In this document: positions 9,343-18,648 of the stretch, piece after piece
Position numbering within the stretch: the stretch's first letter is position 1
Layout: each line of letters begins with the position of its first letter
NCBI RefSeq assembly: GCF_030019085.1
Contig: NZ_JASEFJ010000005.1
Span: 1-64,000, forward strand
Direction of reading: 5' to 3'
Source: Methanoculleus sp.
GTDB taxonomy: Archaea; Halobacteriota; Methanomicrobia; Methanomicrobiales; Methanoculleaceae
DNA length: 64,000 bases
Translations under genes and position numbers: made by a program
Notes under the pieces: generated by a model
Databases searched by the model: none
What the model was told of the DNA's origin: nothing
What the model saw: only the letters and a program-made list of their open reading frames with translations

Positions 9343-9882
9343 TCACATATTAGGGAATATATCCAGTCCAACTCTCCCCGCAATCTTCCGTACCTGCTTT
9401 GGCACCTCGGTGATCCCCCTCTCCTCGCCGCTCTCCACCGCATAGACCTTTGAAAGTTTGAGGAGGAGACCGTGTGGCGAGAGATGAGCGGTCATCCCCG
9501 CTTTCTTGATCCGGTTCAGGATCCTGCAGTAGAGGTAGAGACAGAGGAACCCCACAAAGACGTGGCCAAAGACCGCCGTAGAATCACGGAGGTAGAGTTT
9601 ATCCGCCTGGATCAGGCTCTTAAACGCTGAAAAATGTTCTTCCACCAGGTTCCGGGACTTGTAGAGGTCGTAGACCTCCCGTGGTTCCGCCTTAAGAGAG
9701 GAGACCACCAGGATCCTGCCGACGCGTTTCAGCCGTCGGTTAAGTTTCTCCCGATCGATCTTTCCCTCTTCCAGCAACCGATATAGCATCTTCTCCCCCT
9801 CCGCCGCCAGGTCGAGATCCTCGTAGAGGTAGAGCGTCACCCCCTCCACCTCACGTCTCCCTGCGTGGATCAGCCGTTTGTG
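9343..9882 (-). pseudogene. C-terminal fragment of an IS4-type DDE transposase
   Basis: About 180 codons remain. The piece contains the conserved acidic position in LVEEHFSAFKSLI and a hydrophobic segment (FVGFLCLYLYCRI) usual near the C-terminus of IS4-group transposases. The N-terminal part with the first two catalytic Asp residues is missing, because the frame meets a stop just beyond 9900. It abuts a fragment of a nucleotidyltransferase gene on the other strand. It is a dead relic of an element different from the intact one at 5.5-7.5 kb. Confidence 0.75.
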
Positions 9883-9999
9883 GTAGAAGACTTCCTGGAG
9901 GAACTCTACGGGCGGAAGGTCGATCTACTCACCGTCGGAGGGATCGACCCTCTCATCCGGCAGGATGTGGAGAGCGAGGTGATCTGGTGTGAAGTGTGA
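9883..9999 (+). pseudogene. C-terminal remnant of a minimal nucleotidyltransferase (MNT) antitoxin
   Basis: This plus-strand frame encodes VEDFLEELYGRKVDLLTV, then a GIDPLIR segment and ends EVIWCEV before TGA. The GRKVDL(L/V)T segment and the basic/aromatic tail are typical of the C-terminal part of minimal nucleotidyltransferases of HEPN/MNT toxin-antitoxin pairs. The catalytic N-terminal half is gone, replaced by the transposase remnant. No HEPN partner is visible downstream. The left edge is uncertain by about 15 bp. Confidence 0.6.
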
Positions 10000-10099
10000 T
10001 GGAATCTTTCTCTGTCACGTGCCCACAAACAGGTCAAAAAGATAGAACCTTCTCGCTTTCCCGATCCTGGAGAGATCCGGTACGATCGCGATTCTGCAC

Positions 10100-10948
10100 A
10101 TGAGTGGGAGTGAAATCACCATCAAGTACACCAAGATTAACAATTTTGATAAGGTTGGTGTACTAAATGAGGATCATGGGGAACAGCAGGTGACAATTGA
10201 TATCCTGAAGGCCATCGCCCGCGAAGGGCAGGTATTCACACTCGAGCAGCTGCACCGGCAGACAGGGATCCCGAAAAACATACTCTCGGTGATGCTTTCC
10301 CGGTGGGAAGATCGGGGTCTCGTCGAGCGGATCGAGAGAGGGAAATACCTGATCATCCCGCTTGAGAGCGAGAAGGGCAAGTACACGCTTCACGAGTTCG
10401 TGATTGCATCGCACCTCGTCCAGCCTTCAGCGATTGCGTACTGGAGCGCTCTCCACTACCACGGCCTGACAGAGCAGATCCCGATAACGGTCTTCGTCCA
10501 GACGACGGCGCGGAAGAAGAAGAGACAGCTCGAGGTGTTTGGCGTGGACTACCGGATCGTGCGGGTAAAACCGGAGAAGTTTTTCGGCTTTGCGAAGGAG
10601 TGGATCGAGGAGACACCGGTTACCGTCACCGACAGGGAGAAGACGGTCATCGACTGCCTCGACAGACCTGAATACGCCGGAGGGATTGTCGAGGCCGCAA
10701 AAGCGCTGGAGAACGCATCGCTGGATCGCGAGAACCTGAGCCGGTACGCCCGGATGATCGGGAACAACGCCGTCGTCAGGAGGCTCGGTTATCTGAGCGA
10801 ACAGGCGGGAGTTCCACTGGATCTGCCTCTTCCGAGATCCAGGAACTACCTCCTCCTCGATCCTACGATGCCACGCCAGGGAGAGAACGACACGAGGTGG
10901 CGACTGGTCATCAACACCGAGATCGCGCTTCCGGAGGGCTCGGGATGA
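10100..10948 (+). CDS. abiEi: AbiEi-type antitoxin / transcriptional autorepressor
   Basis: The product has 282 residues. A winged-helix domain lies near residues 30-85 (LHRQTGIPKNILSVMLSRWE then GKYLI). An AbiEi core follows with YWSALHYHGLTEQIP, and ends in a Lys/Arg-rich segment and a C-terminal helical part. In type IV AbiE systems the AbiEi protein represses its own promoter and neutralises the AbiEii nucleotidyltransferase without binding it. Its stop overlaps the start of the next gene as ATGA, so the two are translationally coupled. The ATG at 10100 gives a 5-10 residue longer N-terminus than the family norm; a later start is possible. Confidence 0.85.
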   Translation: MSGSEITIKYTKINNFDKVGVLNEDHGEQQVTIDILKAIAREGQVFTLEQLHRQTGIPKNILSVMLSRWEDRGLVERIERGKYLIIPLESEKGKYTLHEFVIASHLVQPSAIAYWSALHYHGLTEQIPITVFVQTTARKKKRQLEVFGVDYRIVRVKPEKFFGFAKEWIEETPVTVTDREKTVIDCLDRPEYAGGIVEAAKALENASLDRENLSRYARMIGNNAVVRRLGYLSEQAGVPLDLPLPRSRNYLLLDPTMPRQGENDTRWRLVINTEIALPEGSG

Positions 10949-11769
10949 TACCGGTCCGCGAGATCAAAGAGGCCGCCCGTGCCTATGGGGTTCCACCCTC
11001 GACCATCGAGCGGGACTACGCACAGAACTGGCTCCTCGCTCATCTGAGCGTCCTCCCCATGGCGCTGAAAGGGGGGACGGGAATCCGGAAAGTTTTCATC
11101 GAGAACTACCGCTTCTCGGACGATCTCGATTTCACCCTGCTGGAGCCGTATGAAAAGGAGGCGTTGCAGGAGGCGGTGAAGGATGTGGTATCCCGCGCGC
11201 GAGAGGAGAGCGGCATAGGGTTTGAGGAGGATATTAGCATTACCGAGACGGCGACCGGATTCCGGGCGACAACCCTGTTCAGGATCATTCCCATGAACGC
11301 ATCCACCCCGACCAGGATCGTCATCGACCTCACGACCATGAGTAACGAGAGCATTCTGCTCCCCGTTGAGACGAGACAGATCTATCACCCGTACTCAGAC
11401 AGACTTACCGCCGGGGTGACCTGTTACTGCCTGGAGGAGATCATGGCCGAGAAGATCCGCTCTCTCTTCCAGCGGGTACGTCCCCGAGATATCTACGATA
11501 TCCGGCACCTGGCCGACCGCGTGGACCCGGACGCCGTGAGGGCCATTCTCCACCGGAAATGCGAATGCAAAGAGGTCGTCCCGGACAACTCCGTGCTCGC
11601 GGGGAGGCGTGAACTATTCTCAGCAGCATGGAACGCATCACTCCGGCACCAGATGAAGGTCGTCCCGGATTTCGAGGAGGCATTTGGAAGGGTGCTGGGT
11701 TGTGTCGAACTCTACACCCTGCGACCTGGCGAGGTTTCGCGTAGTCGGGGCGATGATCGGAGCGATTGA
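10945..11769 (+). CDS. abiEii: AbiEii/AbiGii-type nucleotidyltransferase toxin
   Basis: The product has 274 residues from the ATG that overlaps the AbiEi stop; a longer frame from 10897 is rejected. The nucleotidyltransferase signature is present: GGTGIRK at 43-49 and FSDDLDF at 57-63, with the metal-binding Asp pair. EKIRSLFQRVRPRDIYDI follows, the conserved C-terminal motif of this family. The protein blocks growth when released, and the pair acts against phage in characterised relatives. The tail from about residue 265 (RSRGDDRSD) runs directly into a truncated HicB-like frame, so the original 3' end may have been altered by recombination. Confidence 0.87.
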   Translation: MIPVREIKEAARAYGVPPSTIERDYAQNWLLAHLSVLPMALKGGTGIRKVFIENYRFSDDLDFTLLEPYEKEALQEAVKDVVSRAREESGIGFEEDISITETATGFRATTLFRIIPMNASTPTRIVIDLTTMSNESILLPVETRQIYHPYSDRLTAGVTCYCLEEIMAEKIRSLFQRVRPRDIYDIRHLADRVDPDAVRAILHRKCECKEVVPDNSVLAGRRELFSAAWNASLRHQMKVVPDFEEAFGRVLGCVELYTLRPGEVSRSRGDDRSD

Positions 11770-12015
11770 GATGTCGCATATGCAATCGAGTTCTTTCGCA
11801 GCGACGAGGACGTGAGGTTCATCGTCGTCGTCCTGGAGGTTCTGGGGTGTTCCGCGTTCGGCGAGACCGAAGAGGAGGCGCTCTCCGAAGTGAAGGTGGC
11901 TATCGGCCTCTGGATCGAGGTTGCCCGTGGAGTGGGGCGGGAGATCCCGGAGCCGAGCGGCCGGGAGCACCTCGCGGATATTCTTGCGGGGATCGCCCGC
12001 GGCGAGATGGCGTGA
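11770..12015 (+). pseudogene. HicB-like antitoxin fragment lacking its start
   Basis: The frame directly after the AbiEii stop encodes YAIEFFRSDEDVRFIVVVLE, then GCSAFGETEEEAL and a helix, ending GIARGEMA. This matches the partial RNase-H-like fold of HicB antitoxins, in which the GxTxEEAL segment is diagnostic. No start codon precedes the first strand, because the upstream in-frame stop is the AbiEii TGA. A GTG at 11812 could start a shortened 67-residue protein lacking the first strand. No HicA toxin (about 60-80 residues with a GSHH motif) was found beside it. It is probably an orphan remnant, though the short form could be made. Confidence 0.5.
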
Positions 12016-12211
12016 TTTAAAAACGAATATGCATTTACCCCATCTTCCACAGTAAGACGATCCCGCCTGGAATAATGAACGAGTGGATCGATTCACCATA
12101 TGGTGCGGGTGCGTGGGCGTGAGACCTTGTCAGCTTGGCCCTGGTAATCTGATTTCGTGTGAGGAATGTGAGAAAAATGCCGGACCAGAACACTTACTGC
12201 GGAAAGTCGGT
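12016..12211. other. Short region upstream of the intron remnant, nothing recognised
   Basis: About 200 bp separate the HicB-like remnant from the presumed 5' end of the group II intron. Short plus-strand frames here contain Cys pairs but no recognisable domain. It should include the 5' exon into which the intron inserted, but I could not identify a host gene. Confidence 0.4.
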
Positions 12212-12862
12212 GTGCGACAAGAAGCTGTATCGGGGATTGCGGATCAATCCGCTGTCCTATCCGTTTGGGATGTACCTACCGTGGCATGCGCCTCTGGGAA
12301 CGGAGGGGTGTGAAGCCCGCGGGAAAACGTGGAGAAGAGCAGAACCTGATCCGCTCCATCCGCCAGGTAAATGATGCCAGGGAGAAGCAAACGCTGAATC
12401 GCTGAAAGGATCGTAATCCGCGACAAGTGAAACCAGGGTGATACTACACTTGAGCCAAAATCGGCAAAGGAATCGGGCCATCACAGCTTTCGATACTGGG
12501 TGGCAAACGGACAGAGAGGTTCCCGGTCTAAAGGCGGCTCCTACAGCAACCATCAGTATCTCCGATACGGAACTTGGGAACCTGTATACACCCCTCGGAA
12601 GAGGTATGGAGGCCGTGAGGTCAACAAACGGTGTAGACGGAACAGGACGTCCCAAGAAGCGAATGCCTCCCTGTAATGGGCAGGATAGAGGCCTTTGCCT
12701 CGGCCTGAAAGGGCGCCCACTTGGGACAGGTGTTTCACAGCAAAGAAGGGAGGTATACCCGTGAAAGTATGTCATTCAACGACGCCGAAAGGCGAGAAAC
12801 ATACTGATAAGGAACTCGCCCGGCAATGGAACGCCATTGACTGGGATAAAGTAAATGGCTAA
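12212..12862 (+). mobile_element. Group II intron remnant (5' part, domain I to start of intron ORF)
   Basis: The 5' end GTGCGACAAGAAG matches the group II intron start consensus. About 550 bp of GC-rich, hairpin-prone sequence follows, with segments such as CCTGAAAGGGCGCCCACTTG that look like domain I-III elements. Next come an AAGGGAGG ribosome-binding site and the first 33 codons of a group II reverse transcriptase. The frame then stops, and no domain V (GAGC..GAAA..) or intron 3' end follows. The element is a deletion derivative that cannot splice or move by itself. The boundary on the right is set by the end of recognisable protein. Confidence 0.65.
12761..12862 (+). pseudogene. ltrA: N-terminal fragment of a group II intron reverse transcriptase
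   Basis: A GTG start 7 nt after an AAGGGAGG site opens a 33-codon frame ending ELARQWNAIDWDKVNG. The W-x2-I-(D/N)-W motif is the conserved start of group II intron-encoded reverse transcriptases, just ahead of the palm and fingers domain. Everything beyond it is deleted. The product cannot have reverse transcriptase or maturase activity. Confidence 0.65.
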
Positions 12863-12926
12863 CAGATCTCTGAATATTTTTGATCTGGCTCAGTGTTCTG
12901 TGACCTCTGGTCCCGCGTAAAATGCA

Positions 12927-13055
12927 AACCCTAATGCCCGCCACGACCGGATCGCCACCCTCGTGGAGAAGATGCTCAACCTGAACAGGCGTCTCGCGGC
13001 GGCGGAGGCCCCGCACGAGCGCGAGGTGCTCGCCGGGATGATCGACGCGACCTGA
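12927..13055 (+). pseudogene. C-terminal fragment of a DNA methylase or restriction-modification protein
   Basis: The frame HDRIATLVEKMLNLNRRLAA, then PHEREVLAGMIDAT, matches the helical C-terminal tail of large adenine DNA methylases and type IIG restriction-modification proteins. There this tail follows the target recognition domain and continues into a conserved D-x2-I-D-x-L-V-Y-x-L-Y segment. Here a stop or frameshift breaks it, and LKRLYAVF continues in another frame. No catalytic NPPY motif is present in the window. It is an isolated relic in the defence and mobile-element graveyard. Confidence 0.55.
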
Positions 13056-13213
13056 AGAGACTCTATGCAGTGTTTAAAAACGATTCCTGGGACGATCCCA
13101 CGACTCTGAAAGAATAGATCAAATTACATTAATTGAGCACGTGTGAAATCTGCCCTGATATCTGGCATGCCTGAAACCGAACGTGGCCCCAAATATGTGT
13201 CATCATCTGATAT

Positions 13214-13230
13214 TTGAGACCGTGTCTCAA
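13214..13230 (-). terminator. Hairpin just downstream of tRNA-Leu
   Basis: A perfect 7-bp inverted repeat, TTGAGAC-CGT-GTCTCAA, lies 4 nt beyond the mature 3' end of the minus-strand tRNA. It could mark transcript end or 3' processing. No U-run follows it directly, so the role is inferred from position only. Confidence 0.35.
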
Positions 13231-13233
13231 GAA

Positions 13234-13316
13234 TGCGAGGGGAGGGATTCGAACCCGCGAACTCCTTCGAGAATCGATCTTGAGTCGATCGCCGTTGACC
13301 ACTTGGCTACCCTCGC
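13234..13316 (-). tRNA. tRNA-Leu(CAA)
   Basis: On the minus strand the 7-bp acceptor stem GCGAGGG pairs with CCCTCGC and is followed by discriminator A. The D-arm has AGCCAAGTGGTCAACGGC. The anticodon stem ATCGA/TCGAT holds loop CTCAAGA, giving anticodon CAA. A long variable arm (TCTCGAAGGAG) and the T-arm CGGGTTCGAATCCC are present. The 83-nt length with a long variable arm fits a class II leucine tRNA. No intron and no encoded CCA are seen. It lies at the edge of the mobile-element region, a usual place for integration. Confidence 0.95.
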
Positions 13317-13419
13317 GCCTGTACCTCTTGAACCTGAAGAGTAATGAGTTTGATGGCGTCCGGCAACACGCCCCCCCACTCCTCCTGAGACACGCACCTT
13401 AGGGCGAACGTTCTCCTCC

Positions 13420-14100
13420 CCGCTTGAACCGCCCTCGCGGCCTCCGGGAGAACGGCGACAAACGCCTGCCATAGATGGAACATCCCCTTGACACAGTCAA
13501 AGGTTACGGGACCTCCCTGGAACCATGCGGTCTCCACAAAGGCTCCGATACACTCGATCAGCACCTCCCATACACCATGCCTGCACAAATTGCGGTGGCA
13601 ACCCATCAACGTCCGCATACAGAGGTGAGGCCGGCGGGTCGGAAGGGTCGTACCCTGCAAGGTAGACCGGCGTGAGCCAGTCGGTATCACAGTTGAACGC
13701 CATCGACTCACCCTGTAATAGCAGATCTACCCGTTGCCGGCATCAGCAACCCCGGTCTTCGCCCGGCAAGGAGCATCGTGAGGGCGAGCGTCCCCCCGGC
13801 CGATATACCGACCGGCACCAGTTGAGCCGGAGAGTAACCCCTCTCCAGCAGGTAATGGTAGACTGAGAGAGCGTCCTCAACCGCCGCAGGGAACGGGTCT
13901 TCCGGGGCGAGACGATAGTCAACCGGAGACGATCTCGGCGCCCCCGGCATCCGCGAGGCCTCGCGCAGAGGTCGAGGTGGTCGGCCGTAGAGCCGGATGT
14001 AAATCCCCCGGCGTGAAAGAATAGAAGCGTCCGGCAGGGTGCTGACGCGGGCGTCGTTAAACGGTATGCCGGCGTGCCGCATCCCGGCCGCTCCATCCAG
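13420..14100 (-). pseudogene. Frameshifted alpha/beta-hydrolase (hormone-sensitive-lipase family) esterase
   Basis: Pieces of one esterase occur in order in different frames. LLFFHAGGFTSGS carries the oxyanion-hole HxGG(F/W) motif. VDYRLAPEDPFPAAVEDAL and PVGISAGG carry the nucleophile Ser in the family GDSAGG-like motif. DTDWLTPVYLAGYDPSDP and ASPLYADVDGLPP then follow, and VTFDCVKGMFHLWQAFV carries the region of the catalytic His. At least three frameshifts separate them, so no functional enzyme can be made. An intact relative would be about 310 residues. The piece lies between tRNA-Leu and the polymerase gene and marks the decayed edge of the accessory region. Confidence 0.75.
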
Positions 14101-14195
14101 GGCTGCCGGGATTCCTCCCTCAGGGAGGGGGGATCCCTGACCTCAGAGCAGCCAGGACTTCTGCGGGCGGGAGCGTTGTAACGCAGCCTCCCTCT

Positions 14196-17100
14196 TCACA
14201 TAAAGTCCGCAAGCCCGAGCTGCCGCTGTGGGGGTTCGCCGAAGGTGGACTCGATCTGCATCGCGAGCACCTCCACCCGCTGTTTTGTGTACTCAGAGAC
14301 CCGGTAGTTTGCACAGATGTTTCGCGACATCTCCAGGTACTTCTTCACCGAACCCTCGTGAACCGTGGGGATAACGTTTCCCCCGCAACGGGTGCATTTC
14401 CCGGCAAGCGGCATCCGCCTGTACTTCGCGTTGCACTTCATGCACCGCACCTTCTGCTTTGAAAAGGCGTTGAGGTTCCCCTGAAGATCGCGTATAAAGT
14501 GCGTGTTCAGGACACGTTCAGCGACGTCATCCTCATCCACCGCCCGGATCCTCTTCGCGAGTTCAAGTTCCGCCTCCAGTTTCTCAAGCATCGACCCGAG
14601 TTTTGTGTAGGTCGACTCGAGCGGCCCCGCCGAGATATCAGAGGTAGGGTGGGTGAAAGAGAACCCCTCAAACTGGGCCGGGGTGCCGAGTCGCCGCTCC
14701 ACCCTGTCAACGTAGTCGTCGAGGTCCTTTGGGTGGACGTAAGCGAGGCAACCGTTGTAGACCTCCAGGGGGTAGTGGTCACAGACATCGACGTTGTGAC
14801 ACTCCTTGTCGACCTCTGTCGGGTCGATCCGGGTCGTAAGTACGAGCGGGGCGTCCATCGTCCCGCCCCGGGTCTCCGGGAGGTAGGAGCGGGAGAAGTT
14901 GATCAACCCGTCGAGGAGGAGCATCACGCAGTCCTCGTCACCGTCACACTGCCCACAGAAGATCCCGTTTGCAACCAGGGTGTGGTTATCGGCAACCGTG
15001 AGACAGTATACCCGGTCATCGAGCGTCTGCACCGCCTCGCAGGCCACAACCTCATCGCTCACGACGATCCCGCCCTCCTCCACCGGGACGCGGTCACCGG
15101 GTGCGACCTCGAGAGCCCGGACCTTCCGGAGATAATCCGTCTCCCAGACAAGCATCGCGTGATCCGGCGTGACCGTGAGAATCTTCCCCCGTCGGGTCTC
15201 AAACCGGATCATGTGCGCCGGGGCGCGGTGGACGGAGACCGAGGTCACCCGTTTCAGGCTGACCTTCCCCTGGGTGTCTATGCTTCTCACATAGAACGGT
15301 TGTTTGGGGTCGGAGTAGTATGTCCCGAGATGGTCGAGCCCCGGCTTTGAGATATCGAAGTTCTCCACGACGAACTGCCGTATGGGCATCGTCAGCCACC
15401 GTCGCCCATCTGAGACGGTTATCTCGGTATCGCCGGCAAAACAGTTCCTCCTCTTCGCCGCGTGGAAGAACGGGTGGCCGTAGCCCACCGGGGCCTTCGA
15501 GAACCCGATCAACCTGGCGAGAACCCCGGCGCTCGTGTGCGGGGCAAGCCCTATCAGCAGGTGGCCGACAAGGTCAAGGGGTTTCTCCGCGTTGTAAAAC
15601 GGTTCAAGCCCGTAGACCTTCACCAGAAGGTCGTCGATGAACTTCGATACCCGGACAAGCCACTCGCCGCAGTCCTCCGAGACCAGGATATCCTGGTGAC
15701 GGAGTTCCAGCACCTGGTCGGCCGAGACAAGTTCCCGACCGTTGATGTCCCGGGTGTATCCGAGTTCGTGGAGTCGCTCGATGGGGACACCTACCTCGTC
15801 CGGCCGGAAATGGGTGAGGGGGAGGTCGATCATATCGTAACGGACGGTGCCATCCTTGAATACATAAAGGTTCTGCAACGATCGGAGGATCCCCTTCTCG
15901 ATCGGTTCCACCGGTCGTTCGCGGGAGATCAGTCCCCTGACACCCTTTAAGAGCGCTATCGATGATTCGCGCACATCCAGCCGTTCGAGTGCCGCTGCAT
16001 ACTCCTCCCTGACATTGATCGTGACCTTCTGGAGACAGACCGTCTCCACCCTGCACCGGGGACAGGCACCCTCGCCCACCTCTTTTCCACACTTCGGGCA
16101 GCGGAAGACCGGGTTTGTGTGCGTCCCGCAGTCACAGAGGTTCCTGTAGGTGAACGCACCGCAGGAAGGACAGCGCCGTTCCCCGACCTCAACCTCGATC
16201 ATCCCACCATCTGTGTTGGAACGGGGTTTTGAGGTGCAGGCCGCCTGGAACGACCGGCGTGAACCCCCCTCGTCCCCGATGGGGAAGAGTGAGTGGGGCG
16301 GGGGACGCATCTCCCGCGGTTTCGATTTCCCTGGTCGGCCCATCCGGCCTCCGATCCGGGTCCCGGCCCGCGAACGGATCCTGAAACCCGAGAGGTGCAT
16401 AACCAGGTCAAGCGGGTTCTCCATCGGGGCGTCCTGCCACTCCGGCCGCTTCTCCAGTTGCAGCGTCAACCCGAGACAGGCAAGGAGCACCAGGTGCTCC
16501 CGGATCGCGATCCTCTCCCCGGAGATGCGGTGGGGCACCAGGAGTTCCTCAAGGATCGCCTTTACCTCCGGGGTGTTCGGGAGCAGCAACACCCCATCCT
16601 CGATCCTGCCCCCGGTTGAGACCATATCCGCAAGCCGTGCGATATCAGTCGGCGTGATATCGTCCCACATGTATGTGTAGTCGGGGTGGAGGGGCGCCCC
16701 CTCGATCGCGAACTCGATCGCCTCGAGTTCGTTCTCCGGGTGGCGCTGCCCGCCTTCGAGCATCCACCACTCCTCGCAGTAGGCAGGAGGCATCAGCGGG
16801 TGGTTGTTCTCCATAAACTCCCCGAAACTGATCAGGATCTCACCGACGTCCAGGATCTCCTCGACCTGCCCTGCGAGCCTCCCGGCCTCTGTTGCATCGT
16901 CGACCCTTCTTATCTCACCGTTCCGGAGTTTGACAGTCGGCCCCTGGATCGAGTCTACCGGCACAATCCCTGCTGCTTTCCCCGGCCTTTCAATCTTCAT
17001 CTGGGTCCCGACCGCCAGGAAGTCTCCAAGGATATGCATCGTTGCGGGGTTCAGGCCGGCCGCAGCAAACCCGGTGTTACGCGCTCGACCCAGGCGCAGC

Positions 17101-18059
17101 CGGAACCCCCCCTTGCGCATCGGGTACGCAAAGACCGGTCGCCCGCCGATGAGGTCGCGGATGTACTTGTCTTTGGGTTTGATCGCGGCACCGGCATCGT
17201 CCTCATCGCTCTGTGCCTGGGCGCCGCCGCTGACCATCTCTTCAAGCCAGTCCCAGCCCTCCATCTTCATCTTTCGGACGTTTTTGAGGACCTTCGGGGC
17301 TTTCAACGCCAGACCTTCCGCAACGACCAGCGCCATACCCCCACGGACGGTGTTAGTCTCCACCCGTTCCAGGTTCCGGTAACCGCTAACCTCCTGCTGC
17401 TCGGTCGGTTCGCCATCGATGCAGACAGGGCAGTTCTCGATGATCATCCGGAGTTCTTTCTCGCTCGGGAGGTACTGGAGACTCATGATGTTGTTGTACT
17501 GCCGGATCTCCTCGATGTAGCGCTCCACCTCCTCCGTCCGCGGGATGTATCGGCCGATCCCGAGCGCCCGGCGGACGTAGTCCCCCACGAGCACAGAGAG
17601 TGCCTGGGCGGTCCCGCCGGCGCTCCGGATTGGGCCAGCGTAGTAGACCTTCAGGTAATCCGTACCGTCATCGTTCTTTCCAAGGCCGATCTTTGCAATA
17701 CCCTCTGTGGGGGCGGCCACCACACCCTCGGTAAGGAGGGCCATCGCCGCACGGATGGCGTGGTCCAGGATCTCCTCTCGTGTGGTCTCTCCAAACTTTC
17801 TTGCCACAAAATCGTCGCCGATCCGGAGCGCGGCCTCTTCGCGGGACATCTCCCGCTCAAGCTCCCGGATCCGGGCGGCGATACCCCGGTACCCGAGGAG
17901 CGCCTCCACACGGTCGGCAAGGTCGCTTGCCACCGGGATCTCGACCTCCGTTCGGGGGTCAAGACCGCGGGCGCGAGCGGCACCGGCAAGGCGCATCGCA
18001 GCCTTGAGTCCGGCATCGATCTCCTCAAAGTAGCGGGCGATAGCGGGCGAAACTTCCAT
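14196..18059 (-). CDS. polC: DNA polymerase II (PolD) large subunit DP2, with intein
   Basis: The precursor has 1287 residues. Removal of the intein at residues 873-1037 leaves an 1122-residue DP2, the normal size. DP2 is the polymerase subunit of the replicative family D polymerase, which works with the DP1 exonuclease subunit (not in the window). The catalytic loop AKRRN-CDGDED, with the two essential Asp residues, is split by the intein. A zinc-ribbon block lies near residue 630-700 (CPSCG, CDCG, CPKCG, CPRC). Another is near the C-terminus (CMKC and CTRC). The final residues RQLGLADFM look like a PCNA-interaction motif. The ATG at 18059 opens [15 protein letters not shown], the usual family start. 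Confidence 0.96.
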   Translation of the reverse strand: MEVSPAIARYFEEIDAGLKAAMRLAGAARARGLDPRTEVEIPVASDLADRVEALLGYRGIAARIRELEREMSREEAALRIGDDFVARKFGETTREEILDHAIRAAMALLTEGVVAAPTEGIAKIGLGKNDDGTDYLKVYYAGPIRSAGGTAQALSVLVGDYVRRALGIGRYIPRTEEVERYIEEIRQYNNIMSLQYLPSEKELRMIIENCPVCIDGEPTEQQEVSGYRNLERVETNTVRGGMALVVAEGLALKAPKVLKNVRKMKMEGWDWLEEMVSGGAQAQSDEDDAGAAIKPKDKYIRDLIGGRPVFAYPMRKGGFRLRLGRARNTGFAAAGLNPATMHILGDFLAVGTQMKIERPGKAAGIVPVDSIQGPTVKLRNGEIRRVDDATEAGRLAGQVEEILDVGEILISFGEFMENNHPLMPPAYCEEWWMLEGGQRHPENELEAIEFAIEGAPLHPDYTYMWDDITPTDIARLADMVSTGGRIEDGVLLLPNTPEVKAILEELLVPHRISGERIAIREHLVLLACLGLTLQLEKRPEWQDAPMENPLDLVMHLSGFRIRSRAGTRIGGRMGRPGKSKPREMRPPPHSLFPIGDEGGSRRSFQAACTSKPRSNTDGGMIEVEVGERRCPSCGAFTYRNLCDCGTHTNPVFRCPKCGKEVGEGACPRCRVETVCLQKVTINVREEYAAALERLDVRESSIALLKGVRGLISRERPVEPIEKGILRSLQNLYVFKDGTVRYDMIDLPLTHFRPDEVGVPIERLHELGYTRDINGRELVSADQVLELRHQDILVSEDCGEWLVRVSKFIDDLLVKVYGLEPFYNAEKPLDLVGHLLIGLAPHTSAGVLARLIGFSKAPVGYGHPFFHAAKRRNCFAGDTEITVSDGRRWLTMPIRQFVVENFDISKPGLDHLGTYYSDPKQPFYVRSIDTQGKVSLKRVTSVSVHRAPAHMIRFETRRGKILTVTPDHAMLVWETDYLRKVRALEVAPGDRVPVEEGGIVVSDEVVACEAVQTLDDRVYCLTVADNHTLVANGIFCGQCDGDEDCVMLLLDGLINFSRSYLPETRGGTMDAPLVLTTRIDPTEVDKECHNVDVCDHYPLEVYNGCLAYVHPKDLDDYVDRVERRLGTPAQFEGFSFTHPTSDISAGPLESTYTKLGSMLEKLEAELELAKRIRAVDEDDVAERVLNTHFIRDLQGNLNAFSKQKVRCMKCNAKYRRMPLAGKCTRCGGNVIPTVHEGSVKKYLEMSRNICANYRVSEYTKQRVEVLAMQIESTFGEPPQRQLGLADFM
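14949..15443 (-). other. Mini-intein in PolD DP2 (165 residues, C-terminal Gln)
   Basis: The intein starts at the Cys of CFAGDTEIT (block A). It carries TPDHAMLVW (block B, with the Thr and His of TxxH) and ends with [22 protein letters not shown] (blocks F and G). The next residue is Cys of the extein CDGDED, so all splicing nucleophiles are present. The last intein residue is Gln instead of Asn and the residue before it is Gly instead of His. A C-terminal Gln is known from the Pyrococcus abyssi PolII intein, which splices. At 165 residues there is no room for a homing endonuclease. The insertion site next to the catalytic Asp pair is the usual one for DP2 inteins. Confidence 0.92.
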
Positions 18060-18132
18060 GATGAAGTATGCGTCCTCCAGGCATTTAGGGGACTCGTTCC
18101 CGCCTGGTACACCAGACGACCCTGATCAGATA

Positions 18133-18648
18133 TCAGTGGGGGTGCCGGTCTTTTGCCTTCAGCGCCTCGGCAAGCGGCCCGGCCCCGGGTTCACCCATCC
18201 TCCAGAGGATGAGAGCGGCGCGTTCCTGCGTATCGGGGTCGGGACTCTCCATCAACTGGAGGAGCGGTTCAACCGCCGGTTCACCGATCCGGCACAGGGC
18301 CATCACGGCAAACTGCATGAGGTCGTGGTCGACTCTCTCGATGACCTCGATGAGGGGTTCGATGGCGGGTTCACCTATCTCTGCAATGGCCGCGGCGGCG
18401 TATCGCCTGAAATCGATCTCATCCGTGCCTCGCATCGCCTCAATCAGCGGGTCGATCGCCGGACTGCCTATCAGCACCAGTGCGCTGGCGGCATACCACC
18501 GGAGGTCGTTATCCCCGGTCTGCATTACGGCGATGAGCGGTTTGATGGCCTCTTCTCCTTTCGCCCCGAGTTTTGCGGTTGCCGTGCGGCGCACCTCGAG
18601 AGAATCGTGCCGGAGGTCGGCGATCAGTTCCTCGATCCTGTCAGTCAT
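18133..18648 (-). CDS. HEAT-repeat protein (PBS-lyase type repeats)
   Basis: The product has 171 residues and consists almost wholly of about five helical repeats of roughly 31 residues. They have the PBS-lyase HEAT pattern (DPLIEAMRGTDEIDFRRYAA, AIAEIGEPAIEPLIEVI and so on). The ATG at 18648 is chosen because it overlaps the upstream gene's stop by 8 nt and opens MTDRIEELIADLRHDS. A longer frame to 18741 adds no repeat. Such proteins act as protein-binding scaffolds. No enzyme residues are seen. It is cotranscribed with the larger HEAT gene upstream, and the two probably arose by duplication of the repeat block. Confidence 0.8.
   Translation of the reverse strand: MTDRIEELIADLRHDSLEVRRTATAKLGAKGEEAIKPLIAVMQTGDNDLRWYAASALVLIGSPAIDPLIEAMRGTDEIDFRRYAAAAIAEIGEPAIEPLIEVIERVDHDLMQFAVMALCRIGEPAVEPLLQLMESPDPDTQERAALILWRMGEPGAGPLAEALKAKDRHPH

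Noticed and set aside
13307-13711. 134-codon minus-strand frame as an independent gene
   Set aside because: It contains the esterase C-terminus in one part and overlaps tRNA-Leu; it is a piece of the frameshifted esterase.
14499-18125. Long plus-strand reading frames opposite polC (283 and 479 codons)
   Set aside because: They are antisense shadows caused by GC-rich codon bias. Their translations have no domain or start signals, while the minus strand encodes intact DP2 motifs.
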